DNA from: a virus
Direction: 5' to 3' (one strand)
IMG/VR virus record: IMGVR_UViG_3300032287_001165
Coordinates: 1 to 58,727 of that record
Length of the DNA: 58,727 bases
Shown: piece by piece, positions 7,774-15,231 of the stretch
Layout: each line of letters begins with the position of its first letter
Numbering within the stretch: the stretch's first letter is position 1
Translations under genes and position numbers: made by a program
The notes under the pieces: generated by a model
Seen by the model: the letters and a program-made list of their open reading frames with translations, nothing else
Database searches by the model: none
What the model was told of the DNA's origin: nothing

Positions 7774-8198
7774 TACACGATCCTTATGATTGCTGTGGTA
7801 TCTGTGGCAGCAGGGAACTGAACCACAAAAGTTGTTGTCGATGTTTTGTTTGCGCCGAAATCTAAAACACAGACTGCGCCATTGTCGCCTGCTTTGTAGA
7901 TCAACGCGCCACGGGCTGTGATTGCGCCTGTCCAAGAAGCGTTTGCAAAGGAAATGTACGCCGTTGTGTTTGGTGCATTGCCCGTGGTCGGTGTCTGATT
8001 TATTGTAAGAATCTGGCCACCTGCCGTATACCCAGAAGCCACAACCTCGCCCGTAGTCGTATAAGCAGTGGTAGTCGCATCAAGCGTGGCTTCATTGGTA
8101 TAGAGTGCAATGTAGAACGTGCCTGACGTAAAGTTAAACGTGCCGTTCAGCAAACCTGTACGGAACGTGTTGCAAGTGTAGTTGCCAGTAAACGCCAT
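7773..8198 (-). CDS. Small beta-rich virion protein (paralogue of 7091-7567)
   Basis: A 141-residue protein starting MAFTGNYTCNTFRTGLLNGT. The TFRTGLLNGTFNF start and the TTTGEVVASGYTAGGQIL core belong to a family often found among phage tail and head genes, and they match its paralogue at 7091-7567. The start codon overlaps the stop of the upstream tail gene by one base. The likely role is a virion appendage or decoration protein; this rests on context and family resemblance. Confidence 0.7.
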   Translation of the reverse strand: MAFTGNYTCNTFRTGLLNGTFNFTSGTFYIALYTNEATLDATTTAYTTTGEVVASGYTAGGQILTINQTPTTGNAPNTTAYISFANASWTGAITARGALIYKAGDNGAVCVLDFGANKTSTTTFVVQFPAATDTTAIIRIV

Positions 8199-8935
8199 TA
8201 CTTGACTCCATTGTTCTGAGGCAACGGAGCCACTCTGTACTGACCACTGCGATACGCATCGCTGCGCTCCAGACCATCGCCCAGACGGATAGCCAAGGCA
8301 AGTGCTTCCTTGTATTTCATGTCGTATCCGGTGATGATGTCAACCTCACCCTTCATAAAGGTGTATGCCTCCACCAAGGAGCCGTAGAGCAGCACAGAGT
8401 CAAAGTTGTCACCCAGCCATGTGGTCAAAGCTGTGGTGATGGATTCTGGGTAGTAGTAATAGTGCAGCTCGACGTAATACGCGGCATCCGGTGTTGGGCC
8501 AAGAATAAGAGACAGCTCATTTGTGATTGCTGAACTGACAATTGTGGGGCCAAACAGCGCGTAGTATTTTGGCTCGCCTGTATCGTTGGGGCTTGGGTAC
8601 GCCTGACGGATGAAGTTCACATCCTTGTTGAGTAGATACTCAAACGTGCCGGTATCCAAGTTTCCGCCGGTAACACCTGTCACCAACGCCAACGAATAGA
8701 CAGACAAGAAGTCGTTTGGCAAAGATATGTACTTGTTGTTTGCCGTGATTGGGGTGTATTGATTCTTGCGCAAAGACGGGAACTGAACCGAGTTGTAAAT
8801 GCGTTGTTCAGCCTGCTGGATGAACCGATTGATCTGAGTGGTTGAATTCTCAGTCGATCCATCAGCAAGGTATACATCGGGAAACTGGTTCTCCGTGTAA
8901 GACTGAATCGCAGTTACAAGCTGGCTGTAATTCAT
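8198..8935 (-). CDS. Head-tail adaptor / tail tubular-like protein
   Basis: A 245-residue protein starting MNYSQLVTAIQSYTENQFPD. The FIQQAEQRIYNSVQFPSLRK helix, the ISLPNDFLSVYSLAL strand and the SVLLYGSLVEAYTFMKGEVD helix match the phage adaptor/tail-tubular family that forms the ring below the portal in podoviruses (P22 gp4 or T7 gp11 type). A second, related neck protein is encoded at 9764-10702. Its position between head genes and fibre genes agrees with a neck role. Confidence 0.75.
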   Translation of the reverse strand: MNYSQLVTAIQSYTENQFPDVYLADGSTENSTTQINRFIQQAEQRIYNSVQFPSLRKNQYTPITANNKYISLPNDFLSVYSLALVTGVTGGNLDTGTFEYLLNKDVNFIRQAYPSPNDTGEPKYYALFGPTIVSSAITNELSLILGPTPDAAYYVELHYYYYPESITTALTTWLGDNFDSVLLYGSLVEAYTFMKGEVDIITGYDMKYKEALALAIRLGDGLERSDAYRSGQYRVAPLPQNNGVK

Positions 8936-9132
8936 GCCATCGGGCCTCTGGCCAACTTGCCTTTGGTCTGTGCTTTACCACCACGCACCACAATCCCAGA
9001 AGTTTTCATGGGAGGATAGTCTTGGCTACGTGTGTTGGCGACAGACACGTTTGCTTTGCGCATGGTTGTCTTTGCTGGCTCTTCACCAACAACGACATTA
9101 GGTTTTTTGGTGGCTTGTTTGTATGTGGCCAT
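8932..9132 (-). CDS. Small basic virion-operon protein
   Basis: A 66-residue, strongly basic protein (MATYKQATKKPNVVVGEEPA ... GKAQTKGKLARGPMA). It overlaps the start of the neck gene by four bases. It is one of a series of short Lys/Gly-rich proteins between 8932 and 12222. The composition suggests binding to DNA or to acidic virion surfaces, but no family with a known function is recognised. Confidence 0.65.
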   Translation of the reverse strand: MATYKQATKKPNVVVGEEPAKTTMRKANVSVANTRSQDYPPMKTSGIVVRGGKAQTKGKLARGPMA

Positions 9133-9133
9133 C

Positions 9134-9328
9134 TCAGCCTCCGCGACCAGAAGAACGCTGGTTCATTATCTTGGCCATGTTGCGACCATACTTGAGCATG
9201 TCACTGTTGGTTTTACCGCCAGCGCGAAGCTTGGTCATGGGTTTGCCGGGGTGTAGCTTTTTCTCGTGCTTGTGCACGGCCCCAGCAATCATCTTTTTGT
9301 CTTGTGCTAAATCTTTCTTGTCCATCAT
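9134..9328 (-). CDS. Small basic virion-operon protein
   Basis: About 64 residues, starting at one of two adjacent ATGs (9328 or 9325) behind an AAGGAG ribosome site; MMDKKDLAQDKKMIAGAVHK, then KLHPGKPMTKLRAGGKTNSD and MLKYGRNMAKIMNQRSSGRG. The GGKTNxxMxxYGRNxAKxxNQ ending recurs in small proteins of other phage neck regions. It is highly basic. Function unknown; perhaps DNA-binding or a packaged protein. Confidence 0.65.
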   Translation of the reverse strand: MMDKKDLAQDKKMIAGAVHKHEKKLHPGKPMTKLRAGGKTNSDMLKYGRNMAKIMNQRSSGRGG

Positions 9329-9335
9329 CGACTCC

Positions 9336-9764
9336 TTATGTCGTTGCAACTGTAACTGTACCAACTTCTACCGCTAAAACCAAGTTGTTTGGGGTGAGTC
9401 CGTCGTCATTTGCTCTTGACCCACCCACTGGTGCCCAACCCCATTGAAATATCCGACTACCGCCACCCACAATACCCTGCGCGTCCACGTTGGGGCTGTT
9501 GGTCAGGACAATCTGCAAACCTGTGCGCCCAGATAGCTGGTAGCTCAAGTCCGGCCTTGGGTCTCTCACCCCTTGCGGATCGTCCACTGGGTACATACCC
9601 AACTGGAGCTGTGGCTGATCGGGATCCCAGCACTGCGGGCACACCTTCAAGTCGTATGTCTTGGTCTTGACAACGAGCTTTTGGAGCGCCGTGAGCTTGA
9701 ACCTGAATCCACACCGGTCGCACTCGGCAATGGAGTTCTTGCCGGAGGAAAACCGGTTCCCCAT
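9336..9764 (-). CDS. Zinc-ribbon virion protein
   Basis: A 142-residue protein starting MGNRFSSGKNSIAECDRCGF. Two CxxC pairs (CDRC near residue 15 and CPQC near residue 42) form a zinc ribbon, followed by WDPDQPQLQLGMYPVDDPQG, a conserved segment seen in a family of neck-region proteins of podovirus-like phages. The C-terminal half is beta-rich. Its stop and the next start are close, and its start overlaps the stop of the upstream neck gene. Probable structural role at the head-tail junction. Confidence 0.75.
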   Translation of the reverse strand: MGNRFSSGKNSIAECDRCGFRFKLTALQKLVVKTKTYDLKVCPQCWDPDQPQLQLGMYPVDDPQGVRDPRPDLSYQLSGRTGLQIVLTNSPNVDAQGIVGGGSRIFQWGWAPVGGSRANDDGLTPNNLVLAVEVGTVTVATT

Positions 9765-10702
9765 TACGTACTGCTCCCAATGAACATCTGTCTGGGCACG
9801 AGACGCAACGCGGCGCGTTCTTGATCTTCGTCAGCCGCCGTCATCCATGCCTCGTCGTACTGCTGTTTCAAGACCCCAAGGCGATCCATACCCCCCGGCA
9901 CCTTGAGCGCGATGTAATAGGCCAGTCCAGCCACCATACAGGGCACAAAACGGAAGGGCACGTCCATGACATTGACACCACCGCCAGCATCCTGCACGCG
10001 ACGCATGCGCCAATACACGAATTGGTATGTCTGAGAGCCGTCAGGCGTTGGCCACATGGTTACGCGGGGGATGTTGTTGACGTAAATCTTGGCTGTGGCG
10101 CTTGCGGTATGCGATGCGGCTGTCGTTCCGTTCTGACCACGGTAGCAGTCCCCCAATGTGTTGCCTTCAATGTAGTTGTAGAAGATGGTTTCGCTGTCCA
10201 AATTGATGTAACCAATAGCAGGCAAACCCGCAACCGTGGAAAGTTCAATTGTGTTGATGGAAGCGTTGATACTTGTCGCCAAAACCGCCGATGTGGGGCT
10301 TATCTGGCCATCCAAACGCTGATACCAGACCTGAATGGGTCTGGCTTGGGTCAATTTGTTGGGTAATGTGGCGTAGGTGGACACGCTGATACGCGTGATT
10401 GTCAAATCTGACTGTGTTGACTGGACATTTGCCTGTGTTCTGATGACGTGATCGAGCAAATCGACAGTGTCAGCAGGGATGGGGTAGGTGTTCAAGCCTT
10501 GAGTTAGGGTGATCGTGCCCTGCTCGAACGTCCACATGTTGACACCGCGATTTGCCCAATCAGCAAACAATAAATTCAGCGACCGGCGAGCCGTTCTCAG
10601 GTCATACCCAGTGCGCATCTCTGAACCAGCACGCTCAAACGCCTCCTCCACCAGCTCGGTGAGGTCTAAATTAAAGCCTGACTGTCCAGAAGTTGTTGCC
10701 AT
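9764..10702 (-). CDS. Neck / tail tubular-like protein
   Basis: A 312-residue protein. EEAFERAGSEMRTGYDLRTA and RSLNLLFADWANRGVNMWTF form the helical start typical of phage neck adaptor proteins; the middle (STVAGLPAIGYINLDSETIF, GQNGTTAASHTASATAKIYV) is an inserted beta domain of the type found in tail-associated proteins; the C-terminal VPFRFVPCMVAGLAYYIALK and LKQQYDEAWMTAADEDQERA helices complete the adaptor fold. It likely connects portal and tail, together with the 245-residue protein at 8198-8935. Confidence 0.8.
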   Translation of the reverse strand: MATTSGQSGFNLDLTELVEEAFERAGSEMRTGYDLRTARRSLNLLFADWANRGVNMWTFEQGTITLTQGLNTYPIPADTVDLLDHVIRTQANVQSTQSDLTITRISVSTYATLPNKLTQARPIQVWYQRLDGQISPTSAVLATSINASINTIELSTVAGLPAIGYINLDSETIFYNYIEGNTLGDCYRGQNGTTAASHTASATAKIYVNNIPRVTMWPTPDGSQTYQFVYWRMRRVQDAGGGVNVMDVPFRFVPCMVAGLAYYIALKVPGGMDRLGVLKQQYDEAWMTAADEDQERAALRLVPRQMFIGSST

Positions 10703-10935
10703 TATCTAAATCCCGCCGTTTTCTTTGCCACCTTGGGTGGTTGCTTCACGAACTGTTTCCCTTTAGCTTTGCCAGCACGTTTTGCACGCGTTGTCGCAGC
10801 GTACTCAGCAGGGCTGAGAGCTTTGATTGCAGCTTCTGGAAGATACCTTTCGCCTGTGTCAGAAGATTTTTTGCCACTTTTGGTTCTCCACTTTTGGTCA
10901 CCCCAGTTTTTCAAGGACTGTTGCGGCGCTTTCAA
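10702..10935 (-). CDS. Small basic virion-operon protein
   Basis: A 77-residue protein (MKAPQQSLKNWGDQKWRTKS ... ERYLPEAAIKALSPAEYAAT ... QFVKQPPKVAKKTAGFR). SLKNWGxQKWRTKSGKxSxxTGERYLP is a recognisable block in a widespread phage family located near capsid genes. It overlaps both neighbours by one to four bases. Very Lys-rich. The function of the family is not known. Confidence 0.7.
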   Translation of the reverse strand: MKAPQQSLKNWGDQKWRTKSGKKSSDTGERYLPEAAIKALSPAEYAATTRAKRAGKAKGKQFVKQPPKVAKKTAGFR

Positions 10936-11207
10936 TCTTTGTACCCCCCGCCAGCAGCCTTGTACTTCTTGGCCACCAACTGGGCTTTTCTAGCCGACCA
11001 CTGACCTGCGCCAGTGCCGTGAGTTGCCGCCGCCTTGACCTGCGACACAATCCGTTTGCGCAAACTGGGTTTGGTGTAATTTCCAGACGCGTTCACTTTC
11101 CCGCCCTCTTTGTACTGGGTGAAATCGGTATCGTCCCGACGGGCTTTTTTCTTCCCGCCGGGCATTTTGGAGGGGTTGATGTCCCCCATACCACGGCTGG
11201 ACATCAT
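10932..11207 (-). CDS. Small basic virion-operon protein
   Basis: A 91-residue protein starting at one of two adjacent ATGs (MMSSRGMGDINPSKMPGGKK). The segment RRDDTDFTQYKEGGKV and the C-terminal GQWSARKAQLVAKKYKAAGG belong to a common family of short phage proteins encoded near neck and head genes. Highly basic and Gly-rich with little predicted globular structure at the start. Function unknown. Confidence 0.7.
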   Translation of the reverse strand: MMSSRGMGDINPSKMPGGKKKARRDDTDFTQYKEGGKVNASGNYTKPSLRKRIVSQVKAAATHGTGAGQWSARKAQLVAKKYKAAGGGYKD

Positions 11208-11208
11208 C

Positions 11209-11574
11209 TCAGCACATCTTTCCGCCGGACTTCATGGTAACCATCTTGCCTTTGGTTTTGCCTTTGACAGCAACACCGTCTTTACTGGGAGCAGCAGTTT
11301 TCACTGAACCCATCTTGGCGCTGGTCATGCCACCAGAAGCCATCTTCTTCATTGGCATTTCTTTTTTGCCTTTTGCCATTTCTTTTTTCTTGGCAATCAT
11401 TTCCATGAAAGGGTTTGCTTTAGCCATATCACCACCTCTTTTAAAAGTTTTGCCTTTGTCGGCGTTTGAAAAATCCTTGCCCACAGACTGCGGGACTCCT
11501 ACCCTCTTGGCAAACGCTGGACTGTGCGCCACCGCTTCCATGAATTTGTGCTGTTTCTTACTCGTGCTTGGCAT
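11209..11574 (-). CDS. Small basic conserved virion-operon protein
   Basis: A 121-residue protein. The opening PSTSKKQHKFMEAVAHSPAF and AKRVGVPQSVGKDFSNADKG are a clear conserved phage block, often annotated only as hypothetical. The second half is Lys/Met-rich and ends VAVKGKTKGKMV plus a short tail; almost the same 11-12-residue motif closes the protein at 11743-11958, two genes upstream. This shared end suggests a common binding or targeting signal. Role unknown; packaging inside the virion is possible. Confidence 0.75.
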   Translation of the reverse strand: MPSTSKKQHKFMEAVAHSPAFAKRVGVPQSVGKDFSNADKGKTFKRGGDMAKANPFMEMIAKKKEMAKGKKEMPMKKMASGGMTSAKMGSVKTAAPSKDGVAVKGKTKGKMVTMKSGGKMC

Positions 11575-11746
11575 ACTTGGCCACCAAGTTTTTAACAGTT
11601 TCAGTTTCCCAGATGCGGATAATCATCCACACAATGGTCAATATTCCACCAACAAGGGCTACGACGGGAGTCATCCAGCCCATGAAACCACCGAGTCCAA
11701 CAACCACAGCAGCGCCATCAGTCATTGTTTTTACATCGTTGTTCAT
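11558..11746 (-). CDS. Small membrane protein, candidate holin
   Basis: A 62-residue protein. Residues about 11-46 (AAVVVGLGGFMGWMTPVVAL, VGGILTIVWMIIRIW) are hydrophobic enough for one long or two short membrane segments, with a charged C-terminal tail (ETETVKNLVAKYAKHE). Small size, membrane segments and charged tail fit a holin, but no endolysin gene is recognisable nearby and the gene sits among virion genes, so a structural membrane protein remains possible. It overlaps both neighbours by 4-17 bases. Confidence 0.65.
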   Translation of the reverse strand: MNNDVKTMTDGAAVVVGLGGFMGWMTPVVALVGGILTIVWMIIRIWETETVKNLVAKYAKHE

Positions 11747-11958
11747 ACCATCCGACCTTTTGTTTTGCCTTTGACAGCACAGCCGTCTGCACGGGCAGAG
11801 GCTGAACCACCCTTGGCATAATTCTTTGAAGGAATTTTTACTTCCGAATTGGGCTTACTGCGCTGCGCAGGAGGGGGTATACGTGCTTCAGGTTTTTCAC
11901 CCATATAAGGTAGCTGCTGAATTGGTACTTTGAACTGCGGAGTATCTGATTTAGCCAT
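11743..11958 (-). CDS. Small basic protein ending in the VKGKTKG motif
   Basis: A 71-residue protein with a Pro-rich start (QFKVPIQQLPYMGEKPEARI), a central SKPNSEVKIPSKNYAKGGSA and a C terminus CAVKGKTKGRMV that nearly repeats the end of the 121-residue protein at 11209-11574. The DNA of the two ends is also alike, so the motif may have been copied between the genes. Overlaps the next gene by four bases. Function unknown. Confidence 0.65.
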   Translation of the reverse strand: MAKSDTPQFKVPIQQLPYMGEKPEARIPPPAQRSKPNSEVKIPSKNYAKGGSASARADGCAVKGKTKGRMV

Positions 11959-11967
11959 GATGTTTCC

Positions 11968-12222
11968 TCAACATTTCCACGCCCGAAGGCTTTTGTTAAT
12001 CCTCGAATTTGGATCCTTGGCGGTTTTTTCGCTCGTCAATTTCTTTTTCATCCCTTCCATACGGGCGCAAAAAGAGTCGCGGCGACTGCCGCCCTCTGGC
12101 TGGGGAGCTTTCAAACCCGGTTTCCCCGGGTTCGCTTTGTTGTAAGAGGCGCGTCCTTTGGCGTTCAAGCCGCCTTTGGGATTCTTCCCCTCTGCTCGTT
12201 GCCATGCTGGTGATTTAGCCAT
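11968..12222 (-). CDS. DUF6321-like small basic protein
   Basis: An 84-residue protein. The whole length (SPAWQRAEGKNPKGGLNAKG, RASYNKANPGKPGLKAPQPE, SFCARMEGMKKKLTSEKTAK, DPNSRINKSLRAWKC) matches a highly conserved family of short basic proteins found in many phages of aquatic bacteria and known to me as DUF6321. Function is unknown; the conserved Cys pair (SFCARM and WKC) is notable. It starts inside the end of the upstream gene. Confidence 0.75.
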   Translation of the reverse strand: MAKSPAWQRAEGKNPKGGLNAKGRASYNKANPGKPGLKAPQPEGGSRRDSFCARMEGMKKKLTSEKTAKDPNSRINKSLRAWKC

Positions 12223-12505
12223 AGAACACAGTCACGCTGGCAATGTTTGTCAGCGTTGCATAAATGTTGGTATAGCATCTGACACCCTCGCCCGGCACCA
12301 AAACGTAGAACGAGTTGGGGTTTGAGTTGGATGGAATGTCGATCTCAATCACAGTTGTACCGCCGGAACCGCCATCTTTCAACAACAGTGTTCCAGCAGT
12401 ACTCGCTGTTGCGCAGATAGAAAACCCTTTGATACGCGCTGGCTGGGTAAAAACCGAACCAGACGCGTTCAAACGCGTTGACTTGACGTCATACTGCATC
12501 GTCAT
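12215..12505 (-). CDS. Small beta-rich head-associated protein
   Basis: A 96-residue protein starting MTMQYDVKSTRLNASGSVFT. RIKGFSICATASTAGTLLLK and GTTVIEIDIPSN give a small beta-barrel pattern common in decoration-type virion proteins. Its position next to another beta-rich protein and the capsid gene makes a head decoration or stabilising role likely. No catalytic or binding motif is seen. Confidence 0.65.
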   Translation of the reverse strand: MTMQYDVKSTRLNASGSVFTQPARIKGFSICATASTAGTLLLKDGGSGGTTVIEIDIPSNSNPNSFYVLVPGEGVRCYTNIYATLTNIASVTVFYG

Positions 12506-12518
12506 GGGGTGCTCCTAA

Positions 12519-13058
12519 TCAGGAATTGGCAAACGGTGTGGCAACAGTGCCTGTACCCAATGCAACACCATTGACCATGTATTTGAGAGCAGCGATTGCG
12601 TAAATCTGCACCCAAGTACCAGCAACACCACCGGTTGTGCCACCGTTGAAGTTGATGAAGTCGTTTGCGGCTGCGGCAGTGTAGGCAACCAAAGCGTTGG
12701 AGCTGTCTGTGTCCACACCAAAGATGGTGCCAATGTACTTGTCAGTACCGTCAGTACCAATCTTCAAAGAGCTTGTGGCAATGGTTGTGGGAACCCAGAT
12801 GGTGTACACAACGCCTTGGTTGTTCGGTGTGCTGGGGTCTTGGCCGGGGCCAGAAGTGGTTGGGTTGGCATCAGCATTGATGGTAGGCAGAGTCAGTGTG
12901 ATGTCTGCGGCCAAAGTGCCACCAACGGAAAGAATGCGACCGCCGTGGTCAACGGGGTTCAATGTGGTTGAAGCGGTGATTGCGACAACAGAGGCGGGGC
13001 CTTGGTTGTACATGCCAGCCAAAGAACGGACTGGGCCTTGAAATGTGGTGCGTGCCAT
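12519..13058 (-). CDS. Putative head decoration/fibre protein
   Basis: A 179-residue protein starting MARTTFQGPVRSLAGMYNQG. The xTxFQGPVRSxxG opening is common in phage head fibre or decoration proteins encoded beside the major capsid gene; the rest is beta-rich with repeats of Thr and Gly (GTLAADITLTLPTINA, GTDKYIGTIFGVDTDSSNAL). It follows the capsid gene after a terminator hairpin, so it may be expressed at a lower level or from its own promoter. Confidence 0.7.
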   Translation of the reverse strand: MARTTFQGPVRSLAGMYNQGPASVVAITASTTLNPVDHGGRILSVGGTLAADITLTLPTINADANPTTSGPGQDPSTPNNQGVVYTIWVPTTIATSSLKIGTDGTDKYIGTIFGVDTDSSNALVAYTAAAANDFINFNGGTTGGVAGTWVQIYAIAALKYMVNGVALGTGTVATPFANS

Positions 13059-13161
13059 GTTTTTTCCTCACATGCGATTGAGGCGTATCTGTCTGCATGT
13101 CGTCAGCCGGGACTGTCAGATACACCGGAAAACCCCGGAATGGTTTGAATATACCTTAAAT

Positions 13162-13183
13162 AAAAAGGGGGCACAAGGCCCCC
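13162..13183 (-). terminator. Intrinsic terminator after the capsid gene
   Basis: On the minus strand a GGGGGC/GCCCCC stem (13167-13172 with 13178-13183, 5-base loop) is followed by a T run (complement of 13162-13166). It lies 11 bases past the stop of the capsid gene and within a 135-bp gap. It probably reduces readthrough from the highly expressed head genes into the tail genes. Confidence 0.8.
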
Positions 13184-13193
13184 TCCCAGTCGC

Positions 13194-14123
13194 TTACGCG
13201 CCTGCTGAACCCCACATACCGAGAGGATCAGACCAGCCGAAGCTGTAACGCTCACGAGCCTTGTAACGGACGTTGCCGGTATCAAAGTCGCCGTCCATTG
13301 AGTTGGACAGAGGCATACGCTCGAAGTGCTTCATGCCGTTTGGAACGTCCGTAATCAAATACCAGCCGTTAACGTCGGTCAAGAAGTGGTTGACGGTGTA
13401 GCCTTCAGGGATTGCGCCCATCTGCTTCAACGCGTTGATGTCGTTGTCGGCAGTAGAAACACGCAGCTCAGTGTCAAGCAAACGCTTGGCAACGAACATC
13501 AGTGAAGGAGGCACAATCATCTTGCGGGGCTTGGCGGCAATCAACAGGCCACGTTCATCAGTCCACGCTGCGATTTGAATCACGGCGTTTTCCAATGAAG
13601 TTTCGTTCAAGTCCACACCAGTGGTTGGGCTGTTGTAGTTAACAGAGCCGTTTACCAAAGGGTGGCCAACACGAGTGCTGGAGCTGTTGTTACCGAACAA
13701 AGTAACGCCGTCACCACCCAAGTAGGAGCCATTGAAACCGTTGTTGATAACAGCGGCTGCTTTGACTTGCTTGGTGTATGCCATTGCACGGGCCAAAGCT
13801 TTGGTGTAACGAGCAGACAAGCTGTCGTACAAGTTATCTTCAATCGCTTCTTCAGTGATTGAAAAACCCAAGGCGATGGTTTCGTGGTTGTAACGTGCAG
13901 TGAACGCTTCTTGCGCATTGTCATAAGCAATGGCAGAACCTTCGTTCTTGACGGGAGCAGCACCGAAACCAGCAAGCTTGGTCTCTTCTTCAAAGCTACG
14001 CTCAGATTTCTCTGTTTCGTAGATTTCTTTGTGCTCTTCGCCGTAGCGTGCATATTCCATACCGAACAAAGCGTTCAGGCCGGGGAGCAACTCTTTAAGT
14101 AGTTGTGCGCGTGAAATTGCCAT
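13194..14123 (-). CDS. Major capsid protein
   Basis: A 309-residue protein starting MAISRAQLLKELLPGLNALF. The layout (N-terminal helix, YNHETIALGFSITEEAIEDN, LARAMAYTKQVKAAAVINNG, RGLLIAAKPRKMIVPPSLMF, FLTDVNGWYLITDVPNGMKH, VRYKARERYSFGWSDPLGMW) is that of an HK97-fold capsid protein, with the long central helix and the C-terminal P-domain strand. Scaffold and portal lie upstream in the usual order, and a terminator lies right after the stop. An AGGAG ribosome site precedes the start. Length fits the HK97-fold family, which is often 300-400 residues. Confidence 0.88.
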   Translation of the reverse strand: MAISRAQLLKELLPGLNALFGMEYARYGEEHKEIYETEKSERSFEEETKLAGFGAAPVKNEGSAIAYDNAQEAFTARYNHETIALGFSITEEAIEDNLYDSLSARYTKALARAMAYTKQVKAAAVINNGFNGSYLGGDGVTLFGNNSSSTRVGHPLVNGSVNYNSPTTGVDLNETSLENAVIQIAAWTDERGLLIAAKPRKMIVPPSLMFVAKRLLDTELRVSTADNDINALKQMGAIPEGYTVNHFLTDVNGWYLITDVPNGMKHFERMPLSNSMDGDFDTGNVRYKARERYSFGWSDPLGMWGSAGA

Positions 14124-14136
14124 TTTGAGTTACTCC

Positions 14137-14763
14137 TTACAGGCCAACAGCGTTGGTGAATGTGTGATAGCCGGGGTTAATTTTGACAAGGATGTCGGTG
14201 TAAGCGTCGCCTACAGTCGAGAAACCTTGCATATTAACGAACCCAACAACACGGAAAGCTGCGGTGGTAGTCACAGCCGAGGAACCTGCTACAACAGAAG
14301 CTGTAGAGTTACCTGTGGATGTGCTGCCAGTTGCCACAGCGCTGGTTGAGAAAAACACGTTTGCGCCAACCGCAGCTTGTGTCACACTGCCAGCGGACTG
14401 GACTTGGAACACAACACCGGGGTCATCCACAACGTAGGCGTTAATCACACCAGTTGTACCTGTGGGGTAGTACTGAGCGTAAATTACTTGGCCTTGTGTG
14501 TTGATGTAAGAACAACCAACAAACACACCTACGATACCGGTATTAGCGGTGCCAACGGGGAAACCATTGGTGGTCGCGTCAGCGCCGGTTGCGGTTGCCA
14601 CAGCCAGATAGCCAGACGAGTTCACATACACGGGCGAACCGTTGTAAATGTTCGAGGCAGTGCCTGCGGGGTCGATGAGATAAGAACGGGTTGCACCTGC
14701 GTATGGTGTGCCGCCCAACTCATTTACGGGTTTTAGGCCGTAAGGGGATGCTACTGATGCCAT
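14137..14763 (-). CDS. Head decoration-like structural protein
   Basis: A 208-residue protein starting MASVASPYGLKPVNELGGTP. This start (SPYGLKPVNxLGGxPYxGxT) and the SPVYVNSSGYLAVATATG and IVGVFVGCSYINTQGQVIYA segments are typical of a conserved head protein located between scaffold and capsid genes in many podovirus-like phages, generally beta-rich. It is 13 bases upstream of the capsid gene. It is probably a capsid-associated protein; a distinct minor capsid role is possible. Confidence 0.75.
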   Translation of the reverse strand: MASVASPYGLKPVNELGGTPYAGATRSYLIDPAGTASNIYNGSPVYVNSSGYLAVATATGADATTNGFPVGTANTGIVGVFVGCSYINTQGQVIYAQYYPTGTTGVINAYVVDDPGVVFQVQSAGSVTQAAVGANVFFSTSAVATGSTSTGNSTASVVAGSSAVTTTAAFRVVGFVNMQGFSTVGDAYTDILVKINPGYHTFTNAVGL

Positions 14764-14778
14764 TTAAGGACTCCTTGT

Positions 14779-15231
14779 TTATTTAGAACCTGAACCAAAT
14801 CCGGCTCCGCGACTGACTGACGATTTTTTCTCGGCAAACAGAGGCATCATCGGGTTGTTGTTTCGCATGAAGTGGTTGTCCACTGATTCCATCTGGTTCT
14901 GAGCTTGCGCGTCGTAGTACTCATCACGGGCTTTGGCGCGTTCGACGGGCATCTTGCAGAGCATGAGACCGCCAATTTCGACATTACCTGTTTTCTCACT
15001 ACCAACAATCATCAACTCAGGATGGTCTGCTGCTTTCACCGGCTCCCAGCCATCGCGAAACTTACGTGACACGTTGGTTGGTTCATGCTGACCCAAGACA
15101 TGTGTGGCTACCCAACGGTAGACATATCCGGGTTCAGGTGTCGGATCGGGCAGCGCAGTCGGCGGTACGTATACAGCACGAGCCTGCTTTTCGCGTGACA
15201 CATTGTCACGAGGGGTACGGTTTTCAGCCAT
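14779..15231 (-). CDS. Conserved head-region protein
   Basis: A 150-residue charged protein (MAENRTPRDNVSREKQARAV, YRWVATHVLGQHEPTNVSRK, GWEPVKAADHPELM). GNVEIGGLMLCKMPVERAKA and the NHFMRNNNPMMPLFAEKKSS tail are conserved blocks in a family that always lies near the scaffold and capsid genes. The Met/Asn-rich tail and mixed charge suggest an assembly or internal head role. Overlaps the scaffold stop by eight bases. Confidence 0.7.
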   Translation of the reverse strand: MAENRTPRDNVSREKQARAVYVPPTALPDPTPEPGYVYRWVATHVLGQHEPTNVSRKFRDGWEPVKAADHPELMIVGSEKTGNVEIGGLMLCKMPVERAKARDEYYDAQAQNQMESVDNHFMRNNNPMMPLFAEKKSSVSRGAGFGSGSK

